Shown here piece after piece: positions 50,923 through 60,468 of a stretch of DNA of 64,000 nt. Below the pieces are notes generated by a model. That model was not told where the DNA came from and did not search any database. It worked only from the letters and a program-made list of their open reading frames with translations. Position 1 is the stretch's first letter. Each line of letters opens with the position of its first letter. Made by a program: the position numbers and the translations under genes. Location: contig JAQVCV010000008.1 of NCBI GenBank assembly GCA_028689615.1, positions 5,843 through 69,842 of the forward strand, read 5' to 3'. This DNA is from Bacteroidales bacterium. GTDB taxonomy: Bacteria; Bacteroidota; Bacteroidia; Bacteroidales; TTA-H9.

Positions 50923-51807
50923 ATGAAGCGTCAGATTATTCATATTGATGAAGAAAAATGCACGGGCTGTGGAGTCTGCATCCCGAATTGTCACGAAGGT
51001 GCCTTGCAAATGATTGACGGGAAAGCCCGCTTAATCAGCGACTTGTTTTGCGATGGGTTGGGTGCCTGCATCGGGCATTGTCCCGAGGGGGCCATTGCCA
51101 TTGTTGAGCGCGAAGCTGAACCTTACGACGAAGTTAAGGTGATGGCCGAAATGGTTGCCAAAGGGGCTAACACCGTGAAAGCCCATTTGATTCATTTGGC
51201 AGAGCACAACGAGATGGGATACCTCAAGCAGGGACTCTCTTACCTGAAAGAGCACCGTCCCGATTTGATTCCGGTTGGGTTTACAGCTCCGGCCCATCAA
51301 TCGGATGCTCCCAAACCGCAGGAAACATCGTCGGGTTGTGGCGGTGGTTGCCCTGGCAGTGCACCCCTGGTTTTTGATATTGATCAAAGCAAGGTTGACC
51401 AGGCGGGAATGGAGGTTGAGGTTCGTTCAGAATTAAAGCAATGGCCCGTACAACTTCATTTATTGAATCCGGCAGCCGGGTATTTTATGAACGCTGACGT
51501 TGTGTTGGCATCTGATTGTTCTGCTTTCACAGTGGGTGATTTTCATCGCAAATTCATCAAAGGAAAAATCCTGGCCATCGCCTGCCCAAAACTCGATTCC
51601 AACAAGGAGAGTTATGTCCAGAAGCTTGCCGCCATGATTTCTGAAAGCCGCATCAATACCCTTACGGTGGTGATGATGGAGGTTCCGTGTTGTGGCGGAC
51701 TGATGCAACTTGCACAGATGGCCGTTCAAAGTGCAGGCCGGAAAATACCCCTGAAGCGGGTAATCGTGAGCGTGCAGGGAGAAGTGCTTCAGGATGAATG
51801 GATTTAA
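50923..51807 (+). CDS. 4Fe-4S ferredoxin-like protein of the hcp operon
   Basis: 294 residues. N-terminal cluster motifs CTGCGVCIPNC (residues 13-23) and CDGLGACIGHC (residues 43-53; wider spacing than usual). A Gly/Cys-rich linker GCGGGC follows at about 140, then an alpha/beta domain with CPKL and VPCCGG motifs that look like further ligands. The family is found beside hcp and is a likely electron donor to hybrid cluster protein, which is inference from position. Spacing to the Rrf2 gene is four bases. Confidence 0.8.
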   Translation: MKRQIIHIDEEKCTGCGVCIPNCHEGALQMIDGKARLISDLFCDGLGACIGHCPEGAIAIVEREAEPYDEVKVMAEMVAKGANTVKAHLIHLAEHNEMGYLKQGLSYLKEHRPDLIPVGFTAPAHQSDAPKPQETSSGCGGGCPGSAPLVFDIDQSKVDQAGMEVEVRSELKQWPVQLHLLNPAAGYFMNADVVLASDCSAFTVGDFHRKFIKGKILAIACPKLDSNKESYVQKLAAMISESRINTLTVVMMEVPCCGGLMQLAQMAVQSAGRKIPLKRVIVSVQGEVLQDEWI

Positions 51808-51852
51808 TTATTTAATAAACTTTTTTTTATTCACATTTTAATCTCTAGAACC

Positions 51853-53499
51853 ATGAGTATGTTTTGTTTTCAGTGCCAGGAAGCAGCCAAAGGAACAGGT
51901 TGCACCATCAAAGGAGTATGCGGAAAATCGGAAGATGTTGCTAATTTGCAGGATCTGCTTGTTTACACGCTAAAAGGGATCGCCGTTTTTAGTCAGGCTC
52001 TGCGTGCTGCCGGCCAGACAAATTTGCCCGATCGTTTTTTGGTGGAGGGGATGTTTATCACCATCACCAATGCCAATTTCGATCCCGAAGCTATTTCAAA
52101 GAAAATTTCAGCAGGCTTAAAAATCAGAAATGGATTGAAGATCAGAGTTGAAGAGTTGGGTATAACTCCTGAATTTGGCAATACTGATGCTGCCACCTGG
52201 CACGCCGAGCCCATCTTTTACGACCTGAAGGCTCAAAAAATTGGGGTTTTAGCTACTGAAAACGAAGATGTTCGTTCGCTTCGCGAATTGCTAATTTACG
52301 GTCTGAAAGGGATGGCTGCTTACACCGAGCATGCTCACAATCTCGGATTCGAGGATTCTTCGTTGTTCGCTTTCCTTGAGAAAGGACTTGTGGCTACCCT
52401 CAACGATAATCTTTCGGCCGACGAACTGGTGGGACTGGTTATGGAATGCGGAAAATTTGGCGTAACGGCTATGGCTCTGCTCGATAAGGCAAACACCACC
52501 AAATATGGCAATCCCGAAATCACCAGGGTTAACATAGGAGTTGGTACCCGCCCCGGAATTTTGATAAGCGGCCACGATCTGAAAGATATGGAAGAGTTGT
52601 TGGCACAAACCGAAGGAACCGGCGTGGATGTTTACACCCACAGTGAAATGCTTCCGGCCAATTATTATCCTGCCTTCAAGAAGTATAGCCATTTCATCGG
52701 TAATTACGGCAATGCCTGGTGGAAGCAAAACGAAGAGTTTGAGTCGTTCAACGGGCCTATACTCTTCACAACCAACTGTATCGTTCCCCCCAAATCCACA
52801 TCAACCTATGCCAACCGCGTGTACACCACCGGCGCTTCGGGGCATCCGGGATTCGTTCATATTGCTGACAGAGAGGACGGAAAAGCCAAAGATTTCTCTG
52901 CCATCATCGAGCACGCCAAGAAATGTGCTCCTCCGGTTGAAATCGAAAAAGGTGAGATCGTGGGTGGTTTTGCTCATGCCCAGGTGTTCGCGTTGGCCGA
53001 CAAAGTGGTTGATGCCGTGAAATCGGGTGCCATTCGCAAGTTTTTCGTGATGGCGGGTTGCGATGGCCGCCTGAAGAGTCGTGATTATTACACCGATTTT
53101 GCAGCTCAGTTGCCTAACGATACGGTGATCCTCACTGCAGGTTGCGCCAAGTATCGTTACAACAAGCTTCCCTTGGGCGACATCGGCGGCATTCCCCGCG
53201 TGCTCGATGCCGGTCAGTGCAACGACAGTTATTCTCTTGCAGTGATTGCGCTCAAGCTGAAGGAGGTTTTTGAATTGAACGACATCAACGAACTTCCTAT
53301 CGCCTACAACATTGCCTGGTACGAACAGAAAGCAGTAATCGTTTTGTTGGCATTGCTCTACCTGGGTGTAAAGAAAATTCATCTCGGGCCAACCCTTCCC
53401 GCTTTCCTTTCGCCCAATGTGGCTAAGGTGCTTGTGGATACGTTCGGAATCGCTGGTATCGGGTCGGTTGACGACGATATGAAGATGTTTCTCAATTAG
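51853..53499 (+). CDS. hcp: Hybrid cluster protein (hydroxylamine reductase)
   Basis: 548 residues. The N-terminal cluster ligands [20 protein letters not shown] follow the C-x2-C-x8-C-x5-C pattern. Hybrid-cluster ligands are visible at TGC/TNCIVPP (about 310), AGCDGR (about 390), [10 protein letters not shown] (about 418) and DAGQCND (about 445), all typical of Hcp. The protein reduces NO or hydroxylamine under anoxia. Expected regulator is the Rrf2 protein encoded two genes upstream. A strong terminator follows. Confidence 0.94.
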   Translation: MSMFCFQCQEAAKGTGCTIKGVCGKSEDVANLQDLLVYTLKGIAVFSQALRAAGQTNLPDRFLVEGMFITITNANFDPEAISKKISAGLKIRNGLKIRVEELGITPEFGNTDAATWHAEPIFYDLKAQKIGVLATENEDVRSLRELLIYGLKGMAAYTEHAHNLGFEDSSLFAFLEKGLVATLNDNLSADELVGLVMECGKFGVTAMALLDKANTTKYGNPEITRVNIGVGTRPGILISGHDLKDMEELLAQTEGTGVDVYTHSEMLPANYYPAFKKYSHFIGNYGNAWWKQNEEFESFNGPILFTTNCIVPPKSTSTYANRVYTTGASGHPGFVHIADREDGKAKDFSAIIEHAKKCAPPVEIEKGEIVGGFAHAQVFALADKVVDAVKSGAIRKFFVMAGCDGRLKSRDYYTDFAAQLPNDTVILTAGCAKYRYNKLPLGDIGGIPRVLDAGQCNDSYSLAVIALKLKEVFELNDINELPIAYNIAWYEQKAVIVLLALLYLGVKKIHLGPTLPAFLSPNVAKVLVDTFGIAGIGSVDDDMKMFLN

Positions 53500-53508
53500 T
53501 TAGTTTTT

Positions 53509-53539
53509 CTGCCGGAGGGTCAATCCTCCGGCAGTTTTT
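53509..53539 (+). terminator. Intrinsic terminator after hcp
   Basis: Perfect 10-bp stem CTGCCGGAGG (53509-53518) and CCTCCGGCAG (53525-53534) with a six-base loop, followed by TTTTT, ten bases after the hcp stop. Confidence 0.93.
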
Positions 53540-53552
53540 ATCCCTTCAGATT

Positions 53553-53894
53553 ATGATTGTTACAAGAAAAATTCAAGATCAACCGGCTTCAGACAATCCT
53601 CACGGGGTTGATGTCAGAATGCTTTATGACCAGGCGACAGCTCAGGTAGTCCACATTCATCTGCTTCCAGGGCAGGCGCTTAAACGACACATCACCCCTA
53701 CCGATGTCGCCTTTTTTGTTCTCGAAGGATCGGGCACGGTTGAAGTTGGAGACGAAAAAATGGTTGTTGAGGCAGGTACTCTTGTCGAAAGTCCCTCGGG
53801 AATAGTACATTGCTGGTACAATACAAGTCACGATTCTTTGCGTGTTTTGGTGGTCAAAGCACCACGTCCTCAGCAAAAGGCAAGATTGTTATGA
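53553..53894 (+). CDS. Cupin-domain protein
   Basis: 113 residues, one small cupin barrel: LLPGQALKRHITP (metal-binding His region of motif 1), VLEGSGTVEVGDEK, and SPSGIVHCWYNTS (motif 2). Possibly a metal-dependent small-molecule binding protein. Its stop overlaps the start of a second cupin by four bases (ATGA). Downstream of the hcp terminator, so separately transcribed or by read-through. Confidence 0.85.
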   Translation: MIVTRKIQDQPASDNPHGVDVRMLYDQATAQVVHIHLLPGQALKRHITPTDVAFFVLEGSGTVEVGDEKMVVEAGTLVESPSGIVHCWYNTSHDSLRVLVVKAPRPQQKARLL

Positions 53895-54208
53895 CGAACC
53901 ACCAGGTGTCGTTCAGTTCGCAGGTGGTTGCTTTGCCGGTTCCCTGGGAGGCGTTCAGGCACCATCAGGGGGCGCTTTTTGAAGTAATTTACCTCACCCT
54001 CAATCAGGGTGAAACTATGCCTTTACATAGCAACGATGTTCCGGTTTTGTTCGAGGTTCTGGAAGGTGAGGGATTGCTCACCATCGAAGATGCCAGCTAC
54101 CAGATGTCGCCAGGCGATTGGGCTGAGGTTAAACCAACTGTCAGCAGGGGCTGGCAAAATACAGGATCGGGCAGGCTTAAGCTGTTGGTTGTAAAGTTTA
54201 TGTGTTGA
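53891..54208 (+). CDS. Second cupin-domain protein
   Basis: 105 residues from the ATG at 53891. Cupin barrel with LNQGETMPLHSNDVPVLFEV and LEGEGLLTIEDASY; motif 2 is VKPTVSRGW, which keeps no clear metal His. It is a tandem relative of the previous gene and could be a paired or regulatory subunit. Only four bases separate its stop from the convergent cytidine deaminase. Confidence 0.8.
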   Translation: MTNHQVSFSSQVVALPVPWEAFRHHQGALFEVIYLTLNQGETMPLHSNDVPVLFEVLEGEGLLTIEDASYQMSPGDWAEVKPTVSRGWQNTGSGRLKLLVVKFMC

Positions 54209-54212
54209 CTTT

Positions 54213-54695
54213 CTACAAGTCTTTCGAAGTAAAGTTCATAGGGAGGAGGTCAGAAGCTTTTGCGAATTCAACAACAGGGCCTGTTTCACCTGCCAGGATA
54301 ATCCTGATTGGGGTTTGATGCAGGGTTTCGTATTCTGAAAGCACCTGGCGGCAGGCTCCACACGGAGAAACGGGTTCGCTGATGGTTCTCACCTTTGTTC
54401 GGGCTGTTACAGCGATGGCTTCTATGGGAACATCAGGGTATTGACTTGATGCATAAAAAACAGCTACCCTTTCAGCGCACAACCCCGATGGATAAGCGGC
54501 ATTCTCCTGATTGTTGCCTGTAACGATTGCACCGTTGGCCAGCCTGACGGCAGCACCAACATGGAAGCCACTGTAGGGCGCGTAGGCCATGCTTGCTGCT
54601 TCACGGGCTTTTTTCATCAGCAACGCATCCGCTTCTGAAAGAGCATTGCTGTCATCGTAACGACGAACTGGTATGATAATTTGAAAATTGGTCAT
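54213..54695 (-). CDS. cdd: Cytidine deaminase
   Basis: 160 residues. Zinc-binding LCAERVAVF (C-A-E, about 90) and PCGACRQVL (C-x2-C, about 128) define the tetrameric cytidine deaminase type. Substrate pocket GFHVGAAVRL is typical. Pyrimidine salvage. It is the last of a minus-strand run (rnpA, S41 protease, O-antigen ligase, cdd) separated by short gaps, so it may be cotranscribed. Confidence 0.92.
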   Translation of the reverse strand: MTNFQIIIPVRRYDDSNALSEADALLMKKAREAASMAYAPYSGFHVGAAVRLANGAIVTGNNQENAAYPSGLCAERVAVFYASSQYPDVPIEAIAVTARTKVRTISEPVSPCGACRQVLSEYETLHQTPIRIILAGETGPVVEFAKASDLLPMNFTSKDL

Positions 54696-54711
54696 AAATC
54701 AAGTGTATTCG

Positions 54712-56298
54712 TTAGCTTTCTACGCAGGTTTCGTCCGAATGGTTGCCCTTGTCGGCCGGGTTTGGCTTTAGAATGAAAAAGAAGGTTATAAAAAAGGTGA
54801 AGAAAGTAACACCAGCTTGTGTTTCAATCGTATCTTCGTTGAACATTGAAAAAACCACGATGCAATAGGCAACGAGAGCTTGGTAATCGAGCCAACGTTT
54901 TTTATGAATCAGGATAAAAATCAAAGCCACAATAAAGATAACCAACCCCGAAATTCCTAAGGCCGAAGCAATGGAGAGAAATTGGTTGTGGGATCTAAGT
55001 CCGCTCCCTGCAAGTCCTGAATGATTGCTGGCCAACGTTTTGGCAAATTCGTCTGGTAGATCGCCGGTACCTGTTCCAAACCAAAAATTCCCTTTAATCA
55101 GTTTCAGACTTGTTTTCCACAGCTCAATTCTTTGCATCAGGCTGCTCCCTTTCGATTCTTTTTTCCACATGTACTGGTAATAGCCCATCGAAATCTTATT
55201 GATCATGGTTTTGAAACGGCTATCGGTAAGGTAGTCGTGGTTGGCAATCCCGTTTTCAATGTTCTGGATGTCAGATGGACTTAAAGAGGCTACACCAGCT
55301 GAATCTTTTCTTTTCTCTATGCTGGTAAGGTATCTGATGATTGTGAAAGAGATTTTTTGCCCTTTTCGGTCGGTGCTGTCAAAATTGATCGAGCTGCGCG
55401 AATTCCATTCGCGTCGGAGTTCTTTAGGGCACAGGTACAGACCGGCATGTCGCCCGTTTTCTATCCAATAGCTGGTAGTGTCATGGTAATACTTGTTGCC
55501 TGAGGCGGTTCTTTTTTCCAGAGTATCCAGTGAATAAGGGGGAATATCAACAAACGACCGAAAAATTTTAACCGATTCCCATGTTCCCCATACCACCGGA
55601 AGCAGAATGAGAAAAAACAAGATAAGGCGAAACAAGGCTGAAATCCTTGCCATACCCAGATGAACCACTACAACAAAGGCAGTGGCAAAAAAGATGATCA
55701 GGCTGGTGGCTGACTGAAGTACAAAAAGCATGGCCGTGAGCCAGAATGCGATGATCAGGAAGGTTGCTTTTAACCAGGGGCGGGGAGCTCGCCAAGCTTC
55801 ATAATACATCAGAAAAGCTGCCAGACACACGAGTAGCGCAAAGCGAATATGCGAAATGAAAGGAGATAACTCCCTGTAGTCAGCAATATTATCTTGAATA
55901 AATCTCCAAAAGCTTATGGTTGTTGCCACCGTAACTGAAGCTGAAAACAGGAGAATGAGTGTTCTGAAAAACTTTTCTGTGGGTTTGGGGAATGACGCGA
56001 ACATAAAGGGAAGGATTAGTAAGGGCACTTTTATCCTTAGGTCCTTCAAGGCGTAATCGAAGTTTGAAGTATGAATCAGTCCTGCTACATGGATGATGAA
56101 AATGGCTGTGATGGCAACTGCTGTCTTATTATTCAGGAAATGATTTATCCGGTTTTTGTAGTCACCCATCAGGAGCCAGGCAAGCCCGAGCATCATCTGC
56201 GAAACACTCATGGTGAATTTCGACAACGGCAACGATGCAATTAAAACAGCCAATCCGCCCCAATAAAGGTAATTCGCCAGCTTAACTCTGTTTCCCAT
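54712..56298 (-). CDS. O-antigen ligase/polymerase family protein
   Basis: 528 residues with about 11-12 membrane helices and a large periplasmic loop (about 230-410) that includes WIENGRHAGLYLCP. Features of the Wzy_C/WaaL family: helices near the end with GTGTGDLPDEFAK and SHNQFLSIASALG. It would attach or polymerise surface polysaccharide on the outer face of the inner membrane, but WaaL versus Wzy cannot be told. Gap to the S41 protease gene is six bases. Confidence 0.82.
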   Translation of the reverse strand: MGNRVKLANYLYWGGLAVLIASLPLSKFTMSVSQMMLGLAWLLMGDYKNRINHFLNNKTAVAITAIFIIHVAGLIHTSNFDYALKDLRIKVPLLILPFMFASFPKPTEKFFRTLILLFSASVTVATTISFWRFIQDNIADYRELSPFISHIRFALLVCLAAFLMYYEAWRAPRPWLKATFLIIAFWLTAMLFVLQSATSLIIFFATAFVVVVHLGMARISALFRLILFFLILLPVVWGTWESVKIFRSFVDIPPYSLDTLEKRTASGNKYYHDTTSYWIENGRHAGLYLCPKELRREWNSRSSINFDSTDRKGQKISFTIIRYLTSIEKRKDSAGVASLSPSDIQNIENGIANHDYLTDSRFKTMINKISMGYYQYMWKKESKGSSLMQRIELWKTSLKLIKGNFWFGTGTGDLPDEFAKTLASNHSGLAGSGLRSHNQFLSIASALGISGLVIFIVALIFILIHKKRWLDYQALVAYCIVVFSMFNEDTIETQAGVTFFTFFITFFFILKPNPADKGNHSDETCVES

Positions 56299-56304
56299 AG
56301 AGGC

Positions 56305-57981
56305 TTATTGTTTGCGGTTTAAACAATCGGGATGGTTTCCGTTCAAAATGTTTTTATAGGCGTTGCCATCCAAAAGTATTTCAACTGCCAGTTTTATATC
56401 CTCGCTGTTGCTGAGTGAAGCCTCAATTTTTCCTTTGTTGCCATAATACCGGGAGGCAATTTCTGCCTTTAAAACGTTTTTGATGAAATCTTTGCTTCTT
56501 TCCAGATCGTTCATCACTTTGGTTTTGTATTGCGATATCAAAGCATCGAAAACGTGAACCATGGAGGAATCTGTTTTGTTGTCGGATATCGTATTTAACA
56601 GTTCCTCCTGAAAAACTTCAAATTGTGGAGTTACCGGATAGTTTTGCCTGATGAGGTAATTTCGGAAATCCTCAAACAGTTGTTCATCAGGGATGAATTC
56701 GTTTACCGGGGGAATAATATCGTTGTGAGCAGCATAGAGGGTTACAAAGTCGAAAAGGTATTGCCCTGCAACAATACCCGCCAGACTTCCTGGCAGGGGA
56801 ATTGAGTCGGGTTTCATGTCGGGTTCAATACCGCCGGCATCTTTTACAATACGTCCGTTGCGGGTTAGAAACTGTTTGATTTGATCGGTTGAGGTTTTTG
56901 TAGCTACGCCATTTTCATCGCGATGTTGGTAGTCGATGGCTTGGATGCACCGGCCACTGGGGATGTAGTACTTTGCCACTGTTATTTTCACCTGAGCATT
57001 GTAGGGCAAGGGGATAATGTTTTGCACCAGTCCTTTACCATAGGTTTTTTGGCCAACAACCACGGCCCTGTCGATATCCTGTAAAGCACCAGCAACAATT
57101 TCTGAGGCTGAAGCACTGCTTTCATCAACCAAAATCACCAGAGGAAGTTGCGGGGCGATGGGATCAAGTGTTGTTCCGTATTCTTGCGATCGTGCCAGGA
57201 ACCGCCCTCTTGTGCTCACTATATGTTGACCTTTTCCAACGAACAGGTTGCAGATCCCAACTGCTTCGTTCAGCAATCCTCCACCGTTTCCTCTCAAATC
57301 AATGATGAGTCCGGTTAGTGTGTCACTGGCCCGAAGTTTTTCTAAAGCGTTGCGTACATCTCTCGCTGCTCCCTGTGTAAATCTTTCGAGGCAGATGTAT
57401 CCAATTCCCTTTCTGAGCATCAGAGAAGTTGGAATGCTTCCTAATTTTACATTTTCTCTTTTTAAGGATATGTCACGTATTTGGTTTTTTCCGGGCGATA
57501 GAACGGTTAATGAAATCTCAACTCCAGGTTGCCCTTTCATAATAAGTGCCATGCTTGCGTCTGATTTGCCTATCGCGTTTTCACCATTTACCTTCAGTAT
57601 CCTGTCACCGGTTTTGATTCCTGCCTTTGCAGCCGGAGAGTTGTCGTGAATTTCGCTGATAATGATAGTGTCGCCCTTCATGTGAGTTAAAACGCCCACA
57701 CCACCGTATTCTCCGGTGGTAATGAATCTGTATTCTTCAACATCTGCTTCTGAAATGTAATTGGTATATGGGTCGAGCGACTCGAGCATAGCTTCCAGAG
57801 CTGTTCGGGTAAGTCCTCCTGGTGATATTTCATCAACATAATTGTTGTTGAGCTCTTTCATTAAGGCCATGAAAATTTCTGTATTCCTCCCGATTTCAAA
57901 GTTTTGCCCCTGGGCAAAAGTCAGAAATGGTACAGCGATCAGATAAAGTGCGAGATAAGCTTTTTTTATCGGCTTTTTCAT
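56305..57981 (-). CDS. S41-family C-terminal processing peptidase
   Basis: 558 residues. Signal peptide 1-23. PDZ domain (about 80-170; GGVGVLTHMKGD, KAGIKTGDRILKVNG), then the S41 protease core: catalytic Ser in SSASASEIVAGAL (about 290), Lys in TYGKGLVQ (about 316). Longer than E. coli Prc core, with a helical C-terminal extension. It processes or degrades periplasmic proteins. Located between the O-antigen ligase and rnpA. Confidence 0.9.
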   Translation of the reverse strand: MKKPIKKAYLALYLIAVPFLTFAQGQNFEIGRNTEIFMALMKELNNNYVDEISPGGLTRTALEAMLESLDPYTNYISEADVEEYRFITTGEYGGVGVLTHMKGDTIIISEIHDNSPAAKAGIKTGDRILKVNGENAIGKSDASMALIMKGQPGVEISLTVLSPGKNQIRDISLKRENVKLGSIPTSLMLRKGIGYICLERFTQGAARDVRNALEKLRASDTLTGLIIDLRGNGGGLLNEAVGICNLFVGKGQHIVSTRGRFLARSQEYGTTLDPIAPQLPLVILVDESSASASEIVAGALQDIDRAVVVGQKTYGKGLVQNIIPLPYNAQVKITVAKYYIPSGRCIQAIDYQHRDENGVATKTSTDQIKQFLTRNGRIVKDAGGIEPDMKPDSIPLPGSLAGIVAGQYLFDFVTLYAAHNDIIPPVNEFIPDEQLFEDFRNYLIRQNYPVTPQFEVFQEELLNTISDNKTDSSMVHVFDALISQYKTKVMNDLERSKDFIKNVLKAEIASRYYGNKGKIEASLSNSEDIKLAVEILLDGNAYKNILNGNHPDCLNRKQ

Positions 57982-58010
57982 GCTTGAATTATTATAAATC
58001 TTTTTAGGGC

Positions 58011-58487
58011 TTAGTTGTGAAATAACGCAGATTGTCCCGATTCTGTATCCCGATTCGATCCCTCTTGCAGATTGTTCGAAACTTGGGGAGGGTAGGGTGG
58101 TAATTCAGTAAATTTTAAAACAATTTGGCTAGTTAAACCAGCCATTTTATTGCTCATCTGTTGAAATCCAATAATCTCTTTTGGAGTATAAACCAAGGCT
58201 ATGAGCAACTCGAAGCCGGGTGAATCTGTTGGCGTCTGAATTTGAGGCTTGTGCAAGCGGAACGATTCTCTGATGATTCGCTTAATGTGGTTGCGATCAA
58301 CGGCTTTACGGTAACTTTTCTTCGATACACTTATCAGGATTTTGGTCGTTACAGAACCAGATTGTGGCCGCTTTAACAAATGAACCCTGAAAGGGTAGTG
58401 AAAAAAACTAACCCCGTGCTGAAAGAGGGTCTGGATATCGGTGTGTCCCGAAAGTCTTTCGTCTTTTATTAGACTTCTGTTAATCAA
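58011..58487 (-). CDS. rnpA: Ribonuclease P protein component
   Basis: 158 residues. The RNA-binding signature KAVDRNHIKRIIRESFR (about residues 60-76) is the RnpA arginine-rich motif, with the earlier FRVHLLKRP strand. It helps RNase P RNA process tRNA precursors. The usual rpmH partner is not next to it. The C-terminal about 25 residues are polar and unlike the core. The operon seems to run on to the S41 protease gene. Confidence 0.87.
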   Translation of the reverse strand: MINRSLIKDERLSGHTDIQTLFQHGVSFFHYPFRVHLLKRPQSGSVTTKILISVSKKSYRKAVDRNHIKRIIRESFRLHKPQIQTPTDSPGFELLIALVYTPKEIIGFQQMSNKMAGLTSQIVLKFTELPPYPPQVSNNLQEGSNRDTESGQSALFHN

Positions 58488-58518
58488 TTTGTTATGTGTT
58501 TCGGGCTTGTTATCATAC

Positions 58519-58558
58519 GAAAAGGCACGAAATCGCTGTAATATCCGAATTCGTGCCT
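58519..58558 (-). terminator. Intrinsic terminator after hemD
   Basis: On the minus strand AGGCACGAA pairs with TTCGTGCCT (58523-58531 with 58550-58558), then TTTT. It lies between the hemD-like gene (end 58584) and rnpA. Confidence 0.75.
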
Positions 58559-58583
58559 CAAAGATATAAAAATCGTAAAATTA

Positions 58584-59432
58584 TCAGGATGCTTGCTTGT
58601 CTTCGCCCTCTTCTTCTTTCTGAGGGTCAACAAGAGGGCTTTTATCGTCAGCGTTTTTCGATGTTTTCGACTTTGTGTTCTTTTTTCGGGCCGGAGGATT
58701 GCTCAGGTAGTTGTCGATGGCCATCGTCATCGAAGGGCTGTTGGGTGATGGGGCAAAAACCTCAACATCAAGTCCTAACTCTATTGCAGTTTTCTGAGTA
58801 GTATTCCCAAAGGTTCCTATGATGGTTTTTCCCTGACTGAAATTGGGAAAATTTTTGTACAAAGACTTGATCCCGACAGGGCTGAAGAAGATCAACATGT
58901 CGTATTCCTTCATGTTGAGAAAAGTAAGGTCAACAGCCACTGTTTTGTAGATCACAGCTTTGTTGTATTCTATGTGCATATCCTCCAGAACAGTCGGAAC
59001 ATCATTTTTTGCAATATCGCTGCATGGTATCAGGTACTTGTCTGTCTTATGCTTTTTTATCACATCGCCTAAATCGGCAAGTGTCTGTTTCCCAAAAAAT
59101 ATTTTGCGCTTCCTGTACTGGATGTACTTCTGCAGATAATAGGCCGTTGATTCCGAAATACAAAAGTATTTCATGGTATCTGGAATGTCTGCTCTTACCT
59201 CTTTAGCAATTCTGAAAAAATGGTCAACAGCATTGCGACTGGTAAACACAATAGCGGTATGATCAAGAATACTAATCCGTTGTTTCCTGAATTCTTTTGA
59301 GGATACCCCTTCAATCTTAAAAAACTTGTGAAAATCAATTTGAACACCGTGTTTTTTAGCGATTTGAGTGTAAGGCGACTTTTCTCCGTCAGTGGGCTCG
59401 GGCTGCGAAACTAGAATTTTTTTTACTTTCAA
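58584..59432 (-). CDS. hemD: Uroporphyrinogen-III synthase
   Basis: 282 residues, HemD fold. Motifs: VFTSRNAVDHFF (about 65), YFCISESTAYYL, DMLIFFSPVGIKSL (about 180), GTFGNTTQKTAIELG (about 207). The last about 40 residues are lysine-rich and acidic, a low-complexity tail outside the enzyme domain. Converts hydroxymethylbilane to uroporphyrinogen III for haem or sirohaem. The DUF4271 gene lies upstream on the same strand. Confidence 0.85.
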   Translation of the reverse strand: MKVKKILVSQPEPTDGEKSPYTQIAKKHGVQIDFHKFFKIEGVSSKEFRKQRISILDHTAIVFTSRNAVDHFFRIAKEVRADIPDTMKYFCISESTAYYLQKYIQYRKRKIFFGKQTLADLGDVIKKHKTDKYLIPCSDIAKNDVPTVLEDMHIEYNKAVIYKTVAVDLTFLNMKEYDMLIFFSPVGIKSLYKNFPNFSQGKTIIGTFGNTTQKTAIELGLDVEVFAPSPNSPSMTMAIDNYLSNPPARKKNTKSKTSKNADDKSPLVDPQKEEEGEDKQAS

Positions 59433-59480
59433 TTTCTCCGTATTTTTTACAATTATCTATTGAGACAATACTCAGTTTTG

Positions 59481-60377
59481 CTATGCTGGATCAAGCTTTG
59501 CGATCGCTTTCATCAACAGAAGTACCGGCAAAATTTCAAGGGTGCAAAGATACAAAAAAAAATAAACAAGTGTAAACCATTTGAGGCGAAAGGAAAGAGT
59601 AACAGTTCTTAAAAATTTGAAAAATAACAATATAAAGATTAACGCCAGCCCTGTTATTGCCGTACTCTCATACCATTCTGAGGGTAGAAACAGGAGAGCC
59701 CAAAGGATTGGTATTAAAAGGGTGCCGATCGGAATTGAAAGCAGGAAGGTGTTTAAGTTGTATAAATAGCTTGTTTCATGCTCTTTAAAAAGGTGGCCAA
59801 AGAAGGTGGCTGCGGCCCTTTTCGTGAAATATAGAATTGAATAGATGATCAAAATGGCTATGTACAACACAAACCCGTTTCCGAGGGCCAGAGTGGCGGG
59901 CAAAGTGACTAGTGTTTTAATAATCAAGAAAATTGCCAGAGATGCCATCAAAAAGTAATTGATTGTTAGCCAAGTTTGCAAACCAGCCGAGAGGTTGTCG
60001 CTGTCGCGAAGCACCTGTCCCATCTTTCGGTTGCTGAATGGCGCGAACAACAGAACGCGCAATCGCTTGGTGTACACGTTTCTGACCAATGCTATCAGTG
60101 ATATGGCTGCAAGCAATACAAAAGTAATCCATTCAGGAGACGCAGTACGCGAAGCAACAACCTTCAGTTGGGTATCGGGTTGTAACTGATGCGCTTCCCA
60201 AAGCGATTTGCGGGCGTAAGTATCGGAGCTTTTATTGAATCCGCTTGTCGCCACATTTTGACTGCCGGAAATTATATAGGAATGGGTGCTGTCGGGAATT
60301 GGGTTGACCAATTCCGAAAAGCTCTTGTAAACAGTTCCTTCGAGGGCAGACGATTCCATTTCCTGATTTTTTTGCAA
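59481..60377 (-). CDS. DUF4271 membrane protein
   Basis: 298 residues. The first about 80 residues are polar, followed by about seven membrane helices (LLAAISLIALVRNVY near 90, to the C-terminal LEILPVLLLMKAI). This is the Bacteroidota DUF4271 family, often next to hemD, with no known function. The gap to hemD is 48 bases. No cleaved signal peptide is evident. Confidence 0.8.
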   Translation of the reverse strand: MQKNQEMESSALEGTVYKSFSELVNPIPDSTHSYIISGSQNVATSGFNKSSDTYARKSLWEAHQLQPDTQLKVVASRTASPEWITFVLLAAISLIALVRNVYTKRLRVLLFAPFSNRKMGQVLRDSDNLSAGLQTWLTINYFLMASLAIFLIIKTLVTLPATLALGNGFVLYIAILIIYSILYFTKRAAATFFGHLFKEHETSYLYNLNTFLLSIPIGTLLIPILWALLFLPSEWYESTAITGLALIFILLFFKFLRTVTLSFRLKWFTLVYFFLYLCTLEILPVLLLMKAIAKLDPA

Positions 60378-60418
60378 AATTACTTAAAATGATTCGTGGA
60401 CTGTAGGTCCGAAAAACA

Positions 60419-60448
60419 AAAAAGACCCATGTGAACGGGTCTTTTTAT
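60419..60448 (-). terminator. Intrinsic terminator after dnaN
   Basis: AAAAGACCC (60420-60428) pairs with GGGTCTTTT (60437-60445) with an 8-base loop. On the minus strand it follows the dnaN stop and is followed by a T-run. Confidence 0.8.
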
Positions 60449-60468
60449 AAAAATCAGAAAAACATGTC